A program made the translations under genes and the position numbers. From Micromonospora halotolerans (lineage in GTDB: Bacteria; Actinomycetota; Actinomycetes; Mycobacteriales; Micromonosporaceae): a DNA stretch of 64,000 nucleotides. Below are positions 45,615 through 53,327 of this stretch, in pieces. The first letter of the stretch is position 1; every line of letters begins with the position of its first letter. The stretch covers positions 4,092,001 to 4,156,000 of the forward strand of contig NZ_CP134876.1 of assembly GCF_032108445.1 (NCBI RefSeq), written 5' to 3'. The notes beneath the pieces were generated by a model, which made no database searches, was not told the DNA's origin, and worked only from the letters and a program-made list of their open reading frames with translations.

Positions 45615-46199
45615 ATGCGTCGCGCGCTCCTCGCGATCACCGGCCTGGCCGCCGGCACCACCGCGCTGGTGGTGCTCAAGGGCGCCCCGGGCACCGGCCA
45701 GGCCGCCCAGGACCGGCCGGTCGCCGCCGCCCCCGTCGCCCCCGGCGGCGCGGCGGCCCCCGAGCCGACCCCGGGTGCCACCACCCCCTCCGCCCGGCCG
45801 AGCGCGTCGGCGAAGCCCACCGCGAAGCCCGGCGCCAGCCGCACCCCGGCCGCCCGGGGCGGCACGACGGCCCGGGCCACCACCGCCGCGCCGCGGACCA
45901 CCACCAAGGCGCCGACGGTCACCACCCGCACGGTGACCGGCCCGACGGTCGCCTACCGCTACGGCTCCCTGCGGGTGCAGATCACCCTGAGCGGCAGCCG
46001 GATCGTCGACGCCACCGGCCTCGACATGCCGGTCGGCGGTCAGGAGGGCCTGCGCGCCGACGACGTGCAGGCCCGCTACAGCGGCAGCTCGGGCGAGGTG
46101 GTCGCCAAGCAGAGCGCCAACCTGAACACCGTCTCGGGGGCCACCTACACGAGCACCGCCTACAAACAGTCGCTCCAGGCCGCGCTGGACAAGGCCTGA
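45615..46199 (+). CDS. Extracellular FMN-binding domain protein
   Basis: 194 residues with an N-terminal signal/anchor (RRALLAITGLAAGTTALVVL), a long Pro/Thr/Ala linker (24-110) and a compact FMN_bind domain. The C-terminal SGATYTS (174-180) is the flavinylation motif in which a threonine, here T177, accepts FMN by a phosphodiester bond. The ApbE transferase gene directly follows (2 bp). It is probably the extracytoplasmic electron acceptor/shuttle of the membrane reductase upstream. Confidence 0.9.
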   Translation: MRRALLAITGLAAGTTALVVLKGAPGTGQAAQDRPVAAAPVAPGGAAAPEPTPGATTPSARPSASAKPTAKPGASRTPAARGGTTARATTAAPRTTTKAPTVTTRTVTGPTVAYRYGSLRVQITLSGSRIVDATGLDMPVGGQEGLRADDVQARYSGSSGEVVAKQSANLNTVSGATYTSTAYKQSLQAALDKA

Positions 46200-46201
46200 G
46201 C

Positions 46202-46975
46202 GTGGGGGCCGCCGCGGTCCGGCCGGGCCTGCGCCGGGTCGAACAGATCATGGGTACGGCGATCAGCCTCGACCTGGCCGACGACCTGCCCGCCGCGACT
46301 CTGCACGAGCTGGCCGAGGGCGCCTTCGCCTGGCTGCGCGAGGTGGACGCGCGGTTCAGCACCTACCGGGCGGACAGCGAGGTGTGCCGCCTGGACCGGG
46401 GCGAGCTGCCGCCGGCCGAGGCGTCGGCCGACCTGCGGGCGGTGCTGGAGCGCTGCGCCGACCTGTGGACCGGCACCGACGGCTTCTTCGACGCGTACGC
46501 CACCGGGCGGCTGGACCCGTCGGGCTACGTCAAGGGCTGGGCGGCGCAGGTGGCCTCGGACCGGCTGGTCGAGGCCGGTGCCCCGAACCACTGCGTGAAC
46601 GCCGGCGGCGACGTCCGGGTCCGCGGCAACCCGGTCACCGGCGGCCCGTGGCACATCGGCGTCCGGCATCCCTGGGACCCGGCCGCCACCTGCCTCGTGC
46701 TGACCGGCACCGACCTGGCGGTCGCCACCTCCGGCGTCTACGAGCGCGGCCACCACGTCGTCGACCCGCGCCGGGGCGCCCCGGCCGTGGGCCTGCGCTC
46801 GGTCACCGTGGTGGGCCCCGACCTCGGCGTCGCCGACGCCTACGCCACCGCCGCCGTGGCCATGGGCGAGTCCGGCATCGGCTGGCTGGACCGCCTGCCC
46901 GCGCCCTGGCGGCACGCGGTGGTGACGGACGACGGCCGCCTCCGGCATTCGCGCGGCCTCCCGTCGAGCGCCTGA
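46202..46975 (+). CDS. apbE: FAD:protein FMN transferase
   Basis: 257 residues from a GTG. QIMGTAISLDL, DARFSTYRADSEVCRLDRGE, GYVKGWAAQVASDRL, CVNAGGDVRVRG and the C-terminal VADAYATAAVAMGESG (metal/catalytic Asp) are ApbE hallmarks. It transfers FMN from FAD to Ser/Thr of target proteins; the adjacent FMN_bind protein with SGAT is the evident substrate. It has no signal peptide of its own, so modification may occur before or with export. Confidence 0.92.
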   Translation: MGAAAVRPGLRRVEQIMGTAISLDLADDLPAATLHELAEGAFAWLREVDARFSTYRADSEVCRLDRGELPPAEASADLRAVLERCADLWTGTDGFFDAYATGRLDPSGYVKGWAAQVASDRLVEAGAPNHCVNAGGDVRVRGNPVTGGPWHIGVRHPWDPAATCLVLTGTDLAVATSGVYERGHHVVDPRRGAPAVGLRSVTVVGPDLGVADAYATAAVAMGESGIGWLDRLPAPWRHAVVTDDGRLRHSRGLPSSA

Positions 46976-47237
46976 CGCCGCGGGACGCGGGTCAGCGGAG
47001 CGGGCGGTGCGTGGTGGCGGGGCGGGAGCCGCGCGGGCGTGAGCCCCGGGGCCGGGTGCCCCACGGACGGGTGAAGGCCCAGCGGTACGGGCGACGCCGG
47101 TGCGGCGGTGGCTCGGTGCCGCCGCTGTGGCGGGCCGCGTCGTCCTCGGACATCTTCCACCCCCGCTCCGGCGCTTCTGCGCCTCTGCAGGCACAACGAG
47201 TGCGACGCCGGTGAGGTCGCTGCCCGGGAGGCGCCGG

Positions 47238-47918
47238 TCAGCAGCCGCGCCGGGGGAGGGGGAGCTGGCCGGGGAGCAGCTCGGGGGTCAGCGTGATCCC
47301 GGCCGCCCGTAACGCCGCGATCAACGCGTTCTGCACCAGGTACGAGTCGGGCAGCCGCCAGCGTGCCTGCTCGGGGGCGACCGCCCAGCGGACCGTCCCC
47401 TCGGGCAGCCGGGTCGGCGGGGCCGGGATCCACGACCCGGGACCGTGCCGGACCACGTGGAAACAGTGGTCCAGTTCCGGGCGCAGCGGGTCGCCGGGGC
47501 GCACCAGGAACATCCAGCGGCCGGTGGGGGTGACCAGCACCGGCCCGCGTACGCCGAAGCCGGCCGGATGGGTGGCGACCGTGTCGAGCACCCGCCGGCC
47601 CAGGTGGGCCGCCACCTCCAGCACGTCGAACGCGCGCCCGGTGGGCAGCAGCACCCCGTGCGGGCGGCTGCGCCACCAGGTGGCCACCCGGGCCGGGTCG
47701 GCGCTCGCGGCGTGCTCCCAGTTCTCCAGGGCAGGGTGGCAGCCGACCGTGGGGCAGCCGGCCCGGCCGCAGACGAAGCGGCTGTTCGCCAGGCAGGCGC
47801 CGGGGGTCACCGGCCAGCCGTGCGCGGCGTACCGGACGGCGACCCGGCGCAGCCGGACCCGTTCCAGCGGCGACAGGTGAGCCACGCGCGGTCCGACATT
47901 CCCCCACATGTGTCCCAT
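47238..47918 (-). CDS. Prim-Pol-like (bifunctional DNA primase/polymerase N-terminal) protein
   Basis: 226 residues from the ATG at 47918 (another ATG lies at 47909). The region AVRYAAHGWPVTPGACLANSRF, ATWWRSRPHGVLLPTGRAFDVLEV and LVTPTGRWMFLV resembles the Prim_Pol domain, with an AxGW start, a cysteine cluster (C-x8-C-x4-C-x4-C) and a possible catalytic FDV. There is no helicase domain. Free-standing short versions are frequent in actinomycetes, and catalysis is doubtful because only one acidic residue of the usual pair is evident. It is divergent from the XRE/TPR gene. Confidence 0.65.
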   Translation of the reverse strand: MGHMWGNVGPRVAHLSPLERVRLRRVAVRYAAHGWPVTPGACLANSRFVCGRAGCPTVGCHPALENWEHAASADPARVATWWRSRPHGVLLPTGRAFDVLEVAAHLGRRVLDTVATHPAGFGVRGPVLVTPTGRWMFLVRPGDPLRPELDHCFHVVRHGPGSWIPAPPTRLPEGTVRWAVAPEQARWRLPDSYLVQNALIAALRAAGITLTPELLPGQLPLPRRGC

Positions 47919-48152
47919 CCCCTCTCGCCCGCCCGGAACTGTCCACACACCACACGTTGAACGCCGTCACTGCCGTAACCCACGCTCGTTGATCTGACGA
48001 ACGGCTGATGCAACTTGCACGAAAACTACGAGAACTGGCTGTACGGCCGACGTACAGACTGTGCGACCAGCGAAAACCTGAGTACCGACGGACCGTTGCG
48101 AGGGTCGACCGGGGGAGATCAGCCGGACGCGGGCAGGGGGAGGGATGGGGAG

Positions 48153-49379
48153 ATGGACGAGCTACCCATAGGCCGGCGGGTCGCGTACTGGCGGAGCCGG
48201 CGCAAGATGTCCCAACAGGTCTTCGCCGACCGGCTCGGCAAGTCCAAGAGCTGGGTGGACAAGGTGGAGCGCGGCGTCCGGCGGCTGGACAAGTTCTCCG
48301 TGCTCTACGAGATCGCCGACATCCTCCAGGTCGACGTGCAACTGCTCCTCGGCAAGGACCCGGAGCGGCGAATCGACGCCCTCAACTGCATCGACCAGGT
48401 CGAGGTCGAGGAGATCCGCGCCGCGCTGGAGCGCTACGACTCGATGAGCGCGTACTTCGACGCGGCGCCCTACCCGCCGCCGCTGACCGACATGCGCAAG
48501 GCGGTCAACCACGCCTGGCTCACCTACCAGTACGGCCGCTACGGCATGCTCACCCGGGCCCTGCCCAAGCTGCTCCGCGACGCCCAGGCCGCCGACGCCG
48601 GTTACGGCGGCGACCAGGCCCGGGAGGCCGCCCACCTGCTCGGGCAGGTCTACCAGATCGCCTCCTCGGTGCTGCGCAAGCTCGGCGAGTGCGACCTGTC
48701 CTGGCTGGCCGCCGACCGCTCGATGGCGGTCGCCCAGCGGGCCGACGACCCCCTGCTCGCCGGCATCGCCACCACCCGGGTCTGCAACGCCCTCGTCGCG
48801 ATGGGCCGCCCTCGCCCCGCGCTCGAACTCAACGTGCGGATCGCCAACCGGCTGGCCCCCGGCGGCGAGAACGACGTCCGGCCGGAACGCCTCTCGGTCT
48901 ACGGGATGCTGCTGCTCCAGGGCGCCATGGCCGCCGCCCGCATCGGCGACTCGGCGACCGTCGACGACCTGCTGACCGGGGCGGCCGAGGCGGCCACCCT
49001 GCTCGGCGGGGACCACAACCACTACTGGACCTCGTTCGGCCCCACCAACCTGGAGCTGCACCGGGCCGCCGCCGCCGTCGAGCTGGGCGACGGCGGCCGG
49101 GCGGTGGAGACCCACCACCGGCTGGCCGAGCCCGCGTTCAACGCGCTGCTGCCCGAGCGGCGCGCGCACCACCTGCTGGACATCGCCCGCGGCTTCGCCC
49201 AGATCGGCGACGTCGCCAACGCCGGGGACATGCTGCTCCGCGGCGACCGGCTCGCGCCCTCCGAGATCCGCTGCCGGCCCATCGCCCACGAGGTGATGTC
49301 GGACGTGCTCCGTCGCACACGGGGTACGCCGCCTTCGCCGATCGCGGAGTTGGCTGTGCATATGGGAGTCGGAGTATGA
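48153..49379 (+). CDS. XRE regulator with TPR-like C-terminal domain
   Basis: 408 residues from the ATG after GGGGAG; the frame is open further upstream without homology. HTH at 6-62 (GRRVAYWRSRRKMSQQVFADRLGKSKSWVDKVERG), then about 300 residues of helical repeats (ALPKLLRDAQAADAGYGGDQAREAAHLLGQVYQ, AADRSMAVAQRADDPLLAGIATTRV), the usual peptide-sensing or dimerisation part. The flavoprotein gene follows by 16 bp, so they form an operon. Family members are abundant in Streptomyces and Micromonospora, with mostly unknown targets. Confidence 0.88.
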   Translation: MDELPIGRRVAYWRSRRKMSQQVFADRLGKSKSWVDKVERGVRRLDKFSVLYEIADILQVDVQLLLGKDPERRIDALNCIDQVEVEEIRAALERYDSMSAYFDAAPYPPPLTDMRKAVNHAWLTYQYGRYGMLTRALPKLLRDAQAADAGYGGDQAREAAHLLGQVYQIASSVLRKLGECDLSWLAADRSMAVAQRADDPLLAGIATTRVCNALVAMGRPRPALELNVRIANRLAPGGENDVRPERLSVYGMLLLQGAMAAARIGDSATVDDLLTGAAEAATLLGGDHNHYWTSFGPTNLELHRAAAAVELGDGGRAVETHHRLAEPAFNALLPERRAHHLLDIARGFAQIGDVANAGDMLLRGDRLAPSEIRCRPIAHEVMSDVLRRTRGTPPSPIAELAVHMGVGV

Positions 49380-49395
49380 GCGCGGGTCGGGCCGG

Positions 49396-49977
49396 ATGAG
49401 CGGTCCGCACACCAGCAACGGGCACCGTCGGGTGCTCTATGTCATCGCCTGCGGTTCGCCGTTGGCCCGTCACGTCGGCCGGCTGGTCGACCTCGCCCAG
49501 CACGACGGCTGGCAGGTCTGCGTGGTGACCACGCCGGACGGCGCGAAGTTCGTCGACCGGACGGCGTTGGCCCGGCAGACCGGTCACCCCGTCCGCACCC
49601 ACTACAAGAATCCGGGCGACCCGGACGTGCTGCCCCCGGCGGACGCCATGCTGGTCTGCCCGGCGACGGTCAACACCGTCAACAAGTGGGCGGTCGGCAT
49701 CGCCGACACCCTCGCCCTCGGCCTGCTGGTGGAGGGGCAGGGGATGGGGGTGCCGATCGCGGCCGTGCCCTACACCAACGTGGCGATGGCCGCGCACCCC
49801 GCTTTCCGGGCCAGCCTGGCCCGGCTGCGCGAGTGGGGGATCCGGGTGGTCTTCGGCGACCACGTGGTGCCGTTGCACCCGCCGGGCACCGGTGAGCGGC
49901 ACCTGGACGCCTTCCCGTGGGCAGTCGGCCTGGCCGCCCTGCGCGCCGCGCCACGCCCGGCCGCCCCGGTCGGCTGA
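49396..49977 (+). CDS. HFCD-type flavoprotein (PPC decarboxylase-like)
   Basis: 193 residues. VLYVIACGSPLARHVGRLVDLAQHDGWQVCVVTTP is the flavin-binding N-terminal fold, and CPATVNTVNKWAVGIADTLALGL corresponds to the PASANTMAK region of the phosphopantothenoylcysteine decarboxylase/EpiD family. The fused synthetase domain of Dfp is absent, so it is a single-domain relative that may oxidatively decarboxylate a cysteine-like substrate. It is encoded with an XRE regulator. A palindromic Micromonospora-type repeat follows the stop. Confidence 0.85.
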   Translation: MSGPHTSNGHRRVLYVIACGSPLARHVGRLVDLAQHDGWQVCVVTTPDGAKFVDRTALARQTGHPVRTHYKNPGDPDVLPPADAMLVCPATVNTVNKWAVGIADTLALGLLVEGQGMGVPIAAVPYTNVAMAAHPAFRASLARLREWGIRVVFGDHVVPLHPPGTGERHLDAFPWAVGLAALRAAPRPAAPVG

Positions 49978-49985
49978 GGTGCAAG

Positions 49986-50034
49986 CAGGGGCCCCTTGTT
50001 AACGCATTCCGTTGTACAGGGGGCCCCTCCTAAC
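49986..50034 (+). repeat. GGGGCCCC-armed hairpin repeat, copy 1
   Basis: An imperfect inverted repeat (AGGGGCCCC...GGGGCCCCT arms, TTAACGC...CGTTGTAC centre) directly after the flavoprotein stop. It shares sequence and architecture with 54988-55037. This resembles a short palindromic repeat scattered through Micromonospora genomes, and it probably acts as a terminator. Confidence 0.75.
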
Positions 50035-50080
50035 CGCCATCGGGCATGTCGGCCTCCCGACGCCGGTAAGCTGGCCGGCC

Positions 50081-50947
50081 GTGAGCACAACCGGATCGCC
50101 GCCCACGGTCGCCGACGTGGTGGCCGCGCTCGACCGGCGTTACCCGCCCACCTGGGCCGAGGAGTGGGACCGGGTCGGGCTGGTGCTCGGTGAGCCCGAA
50201 ACCCGGGTCCGGCGGGTCGCCTGCGTGGTCGACGTGGTCCCGGAGACGGTGGCCGAGGCGCTCGCGGCCGGGGCCGACATGATCGTCGCGCACCACCCGC
50301 TGCTGCTGCGCGGCGTCTCGTCGGTGGCCGCCACCACGTACAAGGGGCGGATCGTGCACCGGCTGATCAAGGCCGACGTGGCGCTGTACGTCGCCCACAC
50401 CAACGCCGACGTGGCCGACCCCGGGGTGTCCGACGCCCTGGCCGCCCGGTTCGGGCTGACCGGGCTGCGCCCGCTGCACCCGCCCCGCCCGGGCTCGCCC
50501 GCCGCCGGCCCCGGCCGGGGCATCGGCCGGATCGGCGAGCTGCCCACCCCGCTCACCCTGGCCGAGCTGACCCGGCACGCCGCCGCCGTGCTCCCCGTCA
50601 CCGCCTGGGGAGTTCGCGCCGCCGGGGATCCCGGGCGTATGGTTCGTACCCTCGCCGTCAGCGGCGGCTCGGGGGACAGCTTCCTCGCCGAGGCGACCGC
50701 GGCCGGGGTGGACGCGTTCCTCACCGCCGACCTGCGCCACCATCCCGCCGGTGAGCACCTCGCCGCCGGCGGCCCGGCCCTGCTGGACGCCGCCCACTGG
50801 GCGACCGAGCGACCCTGGCTGGACGACCTGGCCGCCCACCTGCGGGACGAGCTGGGCGTCGAGACCACGGTGTCCGACCTGGACACCGACCCGTGGACCG
50901 TGCACGCCGCCGCACCCCGACCGGACGACAAGGAGCCCCGACCGTGA
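50081..50947 (+). CDS. Nif3-like dinuclear metal-center protein
   Basis: 288 residues from a GTG at the start of homology (PTVADVVAALDRRYPPTWAEEWDRVGL). HHPLLLRG and VALYVAHTNAD carry metal-ligand histidines and aspartate, and the C-terminal region has the second ligand group (TADLRHHPAG, LLDAAHWATE). Nif3/YqfO proteins form hexameric toroids with two divalent metals; a GTP-cyclohydrolase-like or regulatory role is proposed. First gene of the conserved actinobacterial nif3 / zinc-ribbon / RNase H operon. Confidence 0.92.
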   Translation: MSTTGSPPTVADVVAALDRRYPPTWAEEWDRVGLVLGEPETRVRRVACVVDVVPETVAEALAAGADMIVAHHPLLLRGVSSVAATTYKGRIVHRLIKADVALYVAHTNADVADPGVSDALAARFGLTGLRPLHPPRPGSPAAGPGRGIGRIGELPTPLTLAELTRHAAAVLPVTAWGVRAAGDPGRMVRTLAVSGGSGDSFLAEATAAGVDAFLTADLRHHPAGEHLAAGGPALLDAAHWATERPWLDDLAAHLRDELGVETTVSDLDTDPWTVHAAAPRPDDKEPRP

Positions 50948-51681
50948 AGGCTGACCCGAAGGTGCAGCGCCGCCTGCTCGACCTGCAGGCGATCGACACC
51001 ACGCTCGCCCAGCTCGCCCACCGCCGCCGGACGCTGCCGGAGTTGGCCGAGCTGGAGGCCCTGGCGCGCGAACTCTCCGCGCTGGAGGACGAGCGGGTCC
51101 GCGCCCAGGTGGCCGTGAACGACCTGGACCGGGACATCGCCCGGCTGGAGAAGGACGTCGACCAGGTCCGGGCCCGCAAGACCAAGGACGAGAACCGCCT
51201 CGCCGCGGGCACCGGCCCAGCCCGCGAGCTGGAGGCGCTCCAGCACGAGCTGGCCTCGCTCAACCGCCGGCAGAGCGACCTGGAGGACGCCGAGCTGGAG
51301 CTGATGGAGCAGCGCGAGACCGCGCAGGGCGTGCTGGACGGCGTCGAGCGGCGGATCGCCGAGGCCCGGGACCGGCGTGTCGCCGCCGAGCAGCGCCGCG
51401 ACGACAGCCTCGCCGAGATCGCCAAGGAGGAGGAGTTCAAGCGCGGCGCCCGCCAGCCGCTGGCCGGCGACCTGCCCGCCGACCTGGTCGCCCTCTACGA
51501 CAAGATCCGCACGGACACCGGCCTCGGCGCGGCGCTGCTCACCGGCGCCCGCTGCGGGGGCTGCCGGCTGGAGCTCTCCGGCGCCGACCTGGCCCGGATC
51601 CGCAAGGCCGACCCGGACGACGTGGTCCGCTGCGAGGAGTGCCGGCGGATCATGGTCCGGACCAACGAGTCCGGGCTGTAG
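50944..51681 (+). CDS. C4-type zinc-ribbon coiled-coil protein
   Basis: 245 residues from a GTG overlapping the nif3 stop. A long antiparallel coiled coil (about 10-180, heptads rich in Leu, Glu and Arg) precedes a zinc ribbon with two CxxC knuckles (ARCGGCRLELSG and VRCEECRRIMVR). The family (zf-RING_7) is typical of actinobacteria and related to nucleic-acid-binding coiled-coil proteins. It is co-transcribed with nif3 and the RNase H gene. Confidence 0.92.
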   Translation: MKADPKVQRRLLDLQAIDTTLAQLAHRRRTLPELAELEALARELSALEDERVRAQVAVNDLDRDIARLEKDVDQVRARKTKDENRLAAGTGPARELEALQHELASLNRRQSDLEDAELELMEQRETAQGVLDGVERRIAEARDRRVAAEQRRDDSLAEIAKEEEFKRGARQPLAGDLPADLVALYDKIRTDTGLGAALLTGARCGGCRLELSGADLARIRKADPDDVVRCEECRRIMVRTNESGL

Positions 51682-51686
51682 CCGTC

Positions 51687-52874
51687 GTGGCGGTGCGCGC
51701 GGTCGTGATCGAGGCCGACGGCGGGTCCCGGGGCAATCCGGGGCCGGCCGGCTACGGCGCGGTGGTCCGGGACCCGGCGACCGGCGAGGTGCTGGCCGAG
51801 CGGGCCGAGGCGATCGGCACGGCCACCAACAACGTGGCCGAGTACCGAGGCCTGATCGCCGGGCTGGAGGCCGCCGCCGAGCTGGGCGCGGCCGAGGTGG
51901 AGGCCCGGATGGACTCCAAGCTGGTGGTCGAGCAGATGTGCGGCCGCTGGCAGATCAAGAACCCCGGGCTGCGGCCGCTCGCCGCGCAGGCCGCCGGGCT
52001 GGTCGGCCGCTTCGCCAGCGTGCGGTTCAGCTGGGTGCCCCGGGAGCGCAACAAGCACGCCGACGCCCTGGCGAATGCGGCGATGGACGCGGCGGCCGGC
52101 CTGGCCCCGAGCCGGCCCGTGGAGGCGCCGCGCGAGGCCGCCGCCCCCGACCCGGCGGTCCGCGAGGTGGCCGCCCGGGCGGCGACCGCCCGGGCCACCG
52201 GCACCGACCCGGCCACCACGCCGGCCTCCTGGGAGCCGCGCCCGACCGAGGAGGCCACCCGGCTGATCCTGGTCCGGCACGGCGAGACCGAGCGGACCGT
52301 GCAGAAGCGCTACTCGGGGCGCGGCGACGTGCCGCTGACCGACCGGGGCCGGGCCCAGGCCCGGGCCACGGCCGCCCGGGTGGCCGCCCTCGCGCCGTCG
52401 GTCGCGGCCGTGGTCAGCTCGCCGCTCGCGCGGTGCGTGGCCACCGCCGAGGCGGTCGCCGCGCTGGTCGGCAACCCGCCGGTACGCCCCGACGACGACC
52501 TCATCGAGTGCGACTTCGGGGTCTGGGAGGGCTGCACCTTCGCCGAGGTGCGCGAGGGCTGGGCCGGGGAACTGGACGCCTGGCTGGCCTCCACCAGCAT
52601 CGCCCCGCCGGAGGGTGAGTCGTTCGTGGCGGTCGCCGAGCGGACCGGCCGGGCCGTCGACCGGCTCCGGAGGGCGTACCCGGGGGAGACCGTCGTGGTG
52701 GTCTCCCACGTCTCGCCGATCAAGCTGGTGCTGCGCGACGCCCTCGCGGCCGGCGACGCCTTCCTGCACCGGCTCTACCTGGACACCGCGGGGATCTCGG
52801 TGCTCGACCTCTACCCGGACGGCGGCGTCGCGGTCCGCTCGGTCAACGACACCTCCCACCTCGCCGACGTCTGA
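51687..52874 (+). CDS. Bifunctional RNase HI / acid phosphatase
   Basis: 395 residues from a GTG; a second GTG at 51693 is possible. N-terminal RNase H type I domain: EADGGSRGNPGPAGYGAVV, NNVAEYRGL, MDSKLVVEQ and NKHADALAN give the D-E-D-D catalytic set. An Ala/Pro linker at about 135-190 leads to a histidine phosphatase domain with RHGETERT and VSHVSPI. This is the architecture of mycobacterial Rv2228c, with RNase H activity on RNA/DNA hybrids and a phosphatase related to CobC (alpha-ribazole phosphatase). Third gene of the operon. Confidence 0.93.
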   Translation: MAVRAVVIEADGGSRGNPGPAGYGAVVRDPATGEVLAERAEAIGTATNNVAEYRGLIAGLEAAAELGAAEVEARMDSKLVVEQMCGRWQIKNPGLRPLAAQAAGLVGRFASVRFSWVPRERNKHADALANAAMDAAAGLAPSRPVEAPREAAAPDPAVREVAARAATARATGTDPATTPASWEPRPTEEATRLILVRHGETERTVQKRYSGRGDVPLTDRGRAQARATAARVAALAPSVAAVVSSPLARCVATAEAVAALVGNPPVRPDDDLIECDFGVWEGCTFAEVREGWAGELDAWLASTSIAPPEGESFVAVAERTGRAVDRLRRAYPGETVVVVSHVSPIKLVLRDALAAGDAFLHRLYLDTAGISVLDLYPDGGVAVRSVNDTSHLADV

Positions 52875-53084
52875 TTTCTCCCGGCGCCGCCCGGCCGCCC
52901 GCGCCTACGGCGACTCCGGCTCGGCGCGTCCGGCGGCGCGCCGCGACCTGGAGCCGCCGGCCGTTCGGCGCACGCGGGCGGCCGCTCGGCGCATCGCCGT
53001 CCTCCGGGAGAACGTGACCGCGTTCACAGGGTCGTAGCCTCCGGCCGTCACATGGCTAGTTACGAGTTCCCGGAGGTGTGTCAC

Positions 53085-53327
53085 ATGGCAGCACCAGAAC
53101 CGGAGGCGCCGACAACGGCGCGATCCAGGGCGAAGGACCACAGCCCCTGGAACTGGTTGCTCTTCATACCGATCGTGGTGCCGCTCATCCCGGCCTTCTT
53201 CAACGCCGACTCGCCCCGGCTGTTCGGCTTCCCGCGTTTCTACTGGCTGCAACTGGCCTGGATCATCCTCGGCGTGGCCACCACGACGCTGGTCTACCAG
53301 ATGACGAAGAAGCGGGGTGACCGCTGA
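53085..53327 (+). CDS. DUF3311 small membrane protein
   Basis: 80 residues from the ATG that has GGAGG nine bases upstream; an earlier ATG at 53052 lacks an RBS. Two membrane spans (WNWLLFIPIVVPLIPAFF, WLQLAWIILGVATTTLVYQM) fit DUF3311. It ends one base into the SSF symporter gene. DUF3311 proteins accompany such symporters much as YhdT/YuiF-type small subunits do, probably as an accessory subunit. Confidence 0.88.
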   Translation: MAAPEPEAPTTARSRAKDHSPWNWLLFIPIVVPLIPAFFNADSPRLFGFPRFYWLQLAWIILGVATTTLVYQMTKKRGDR

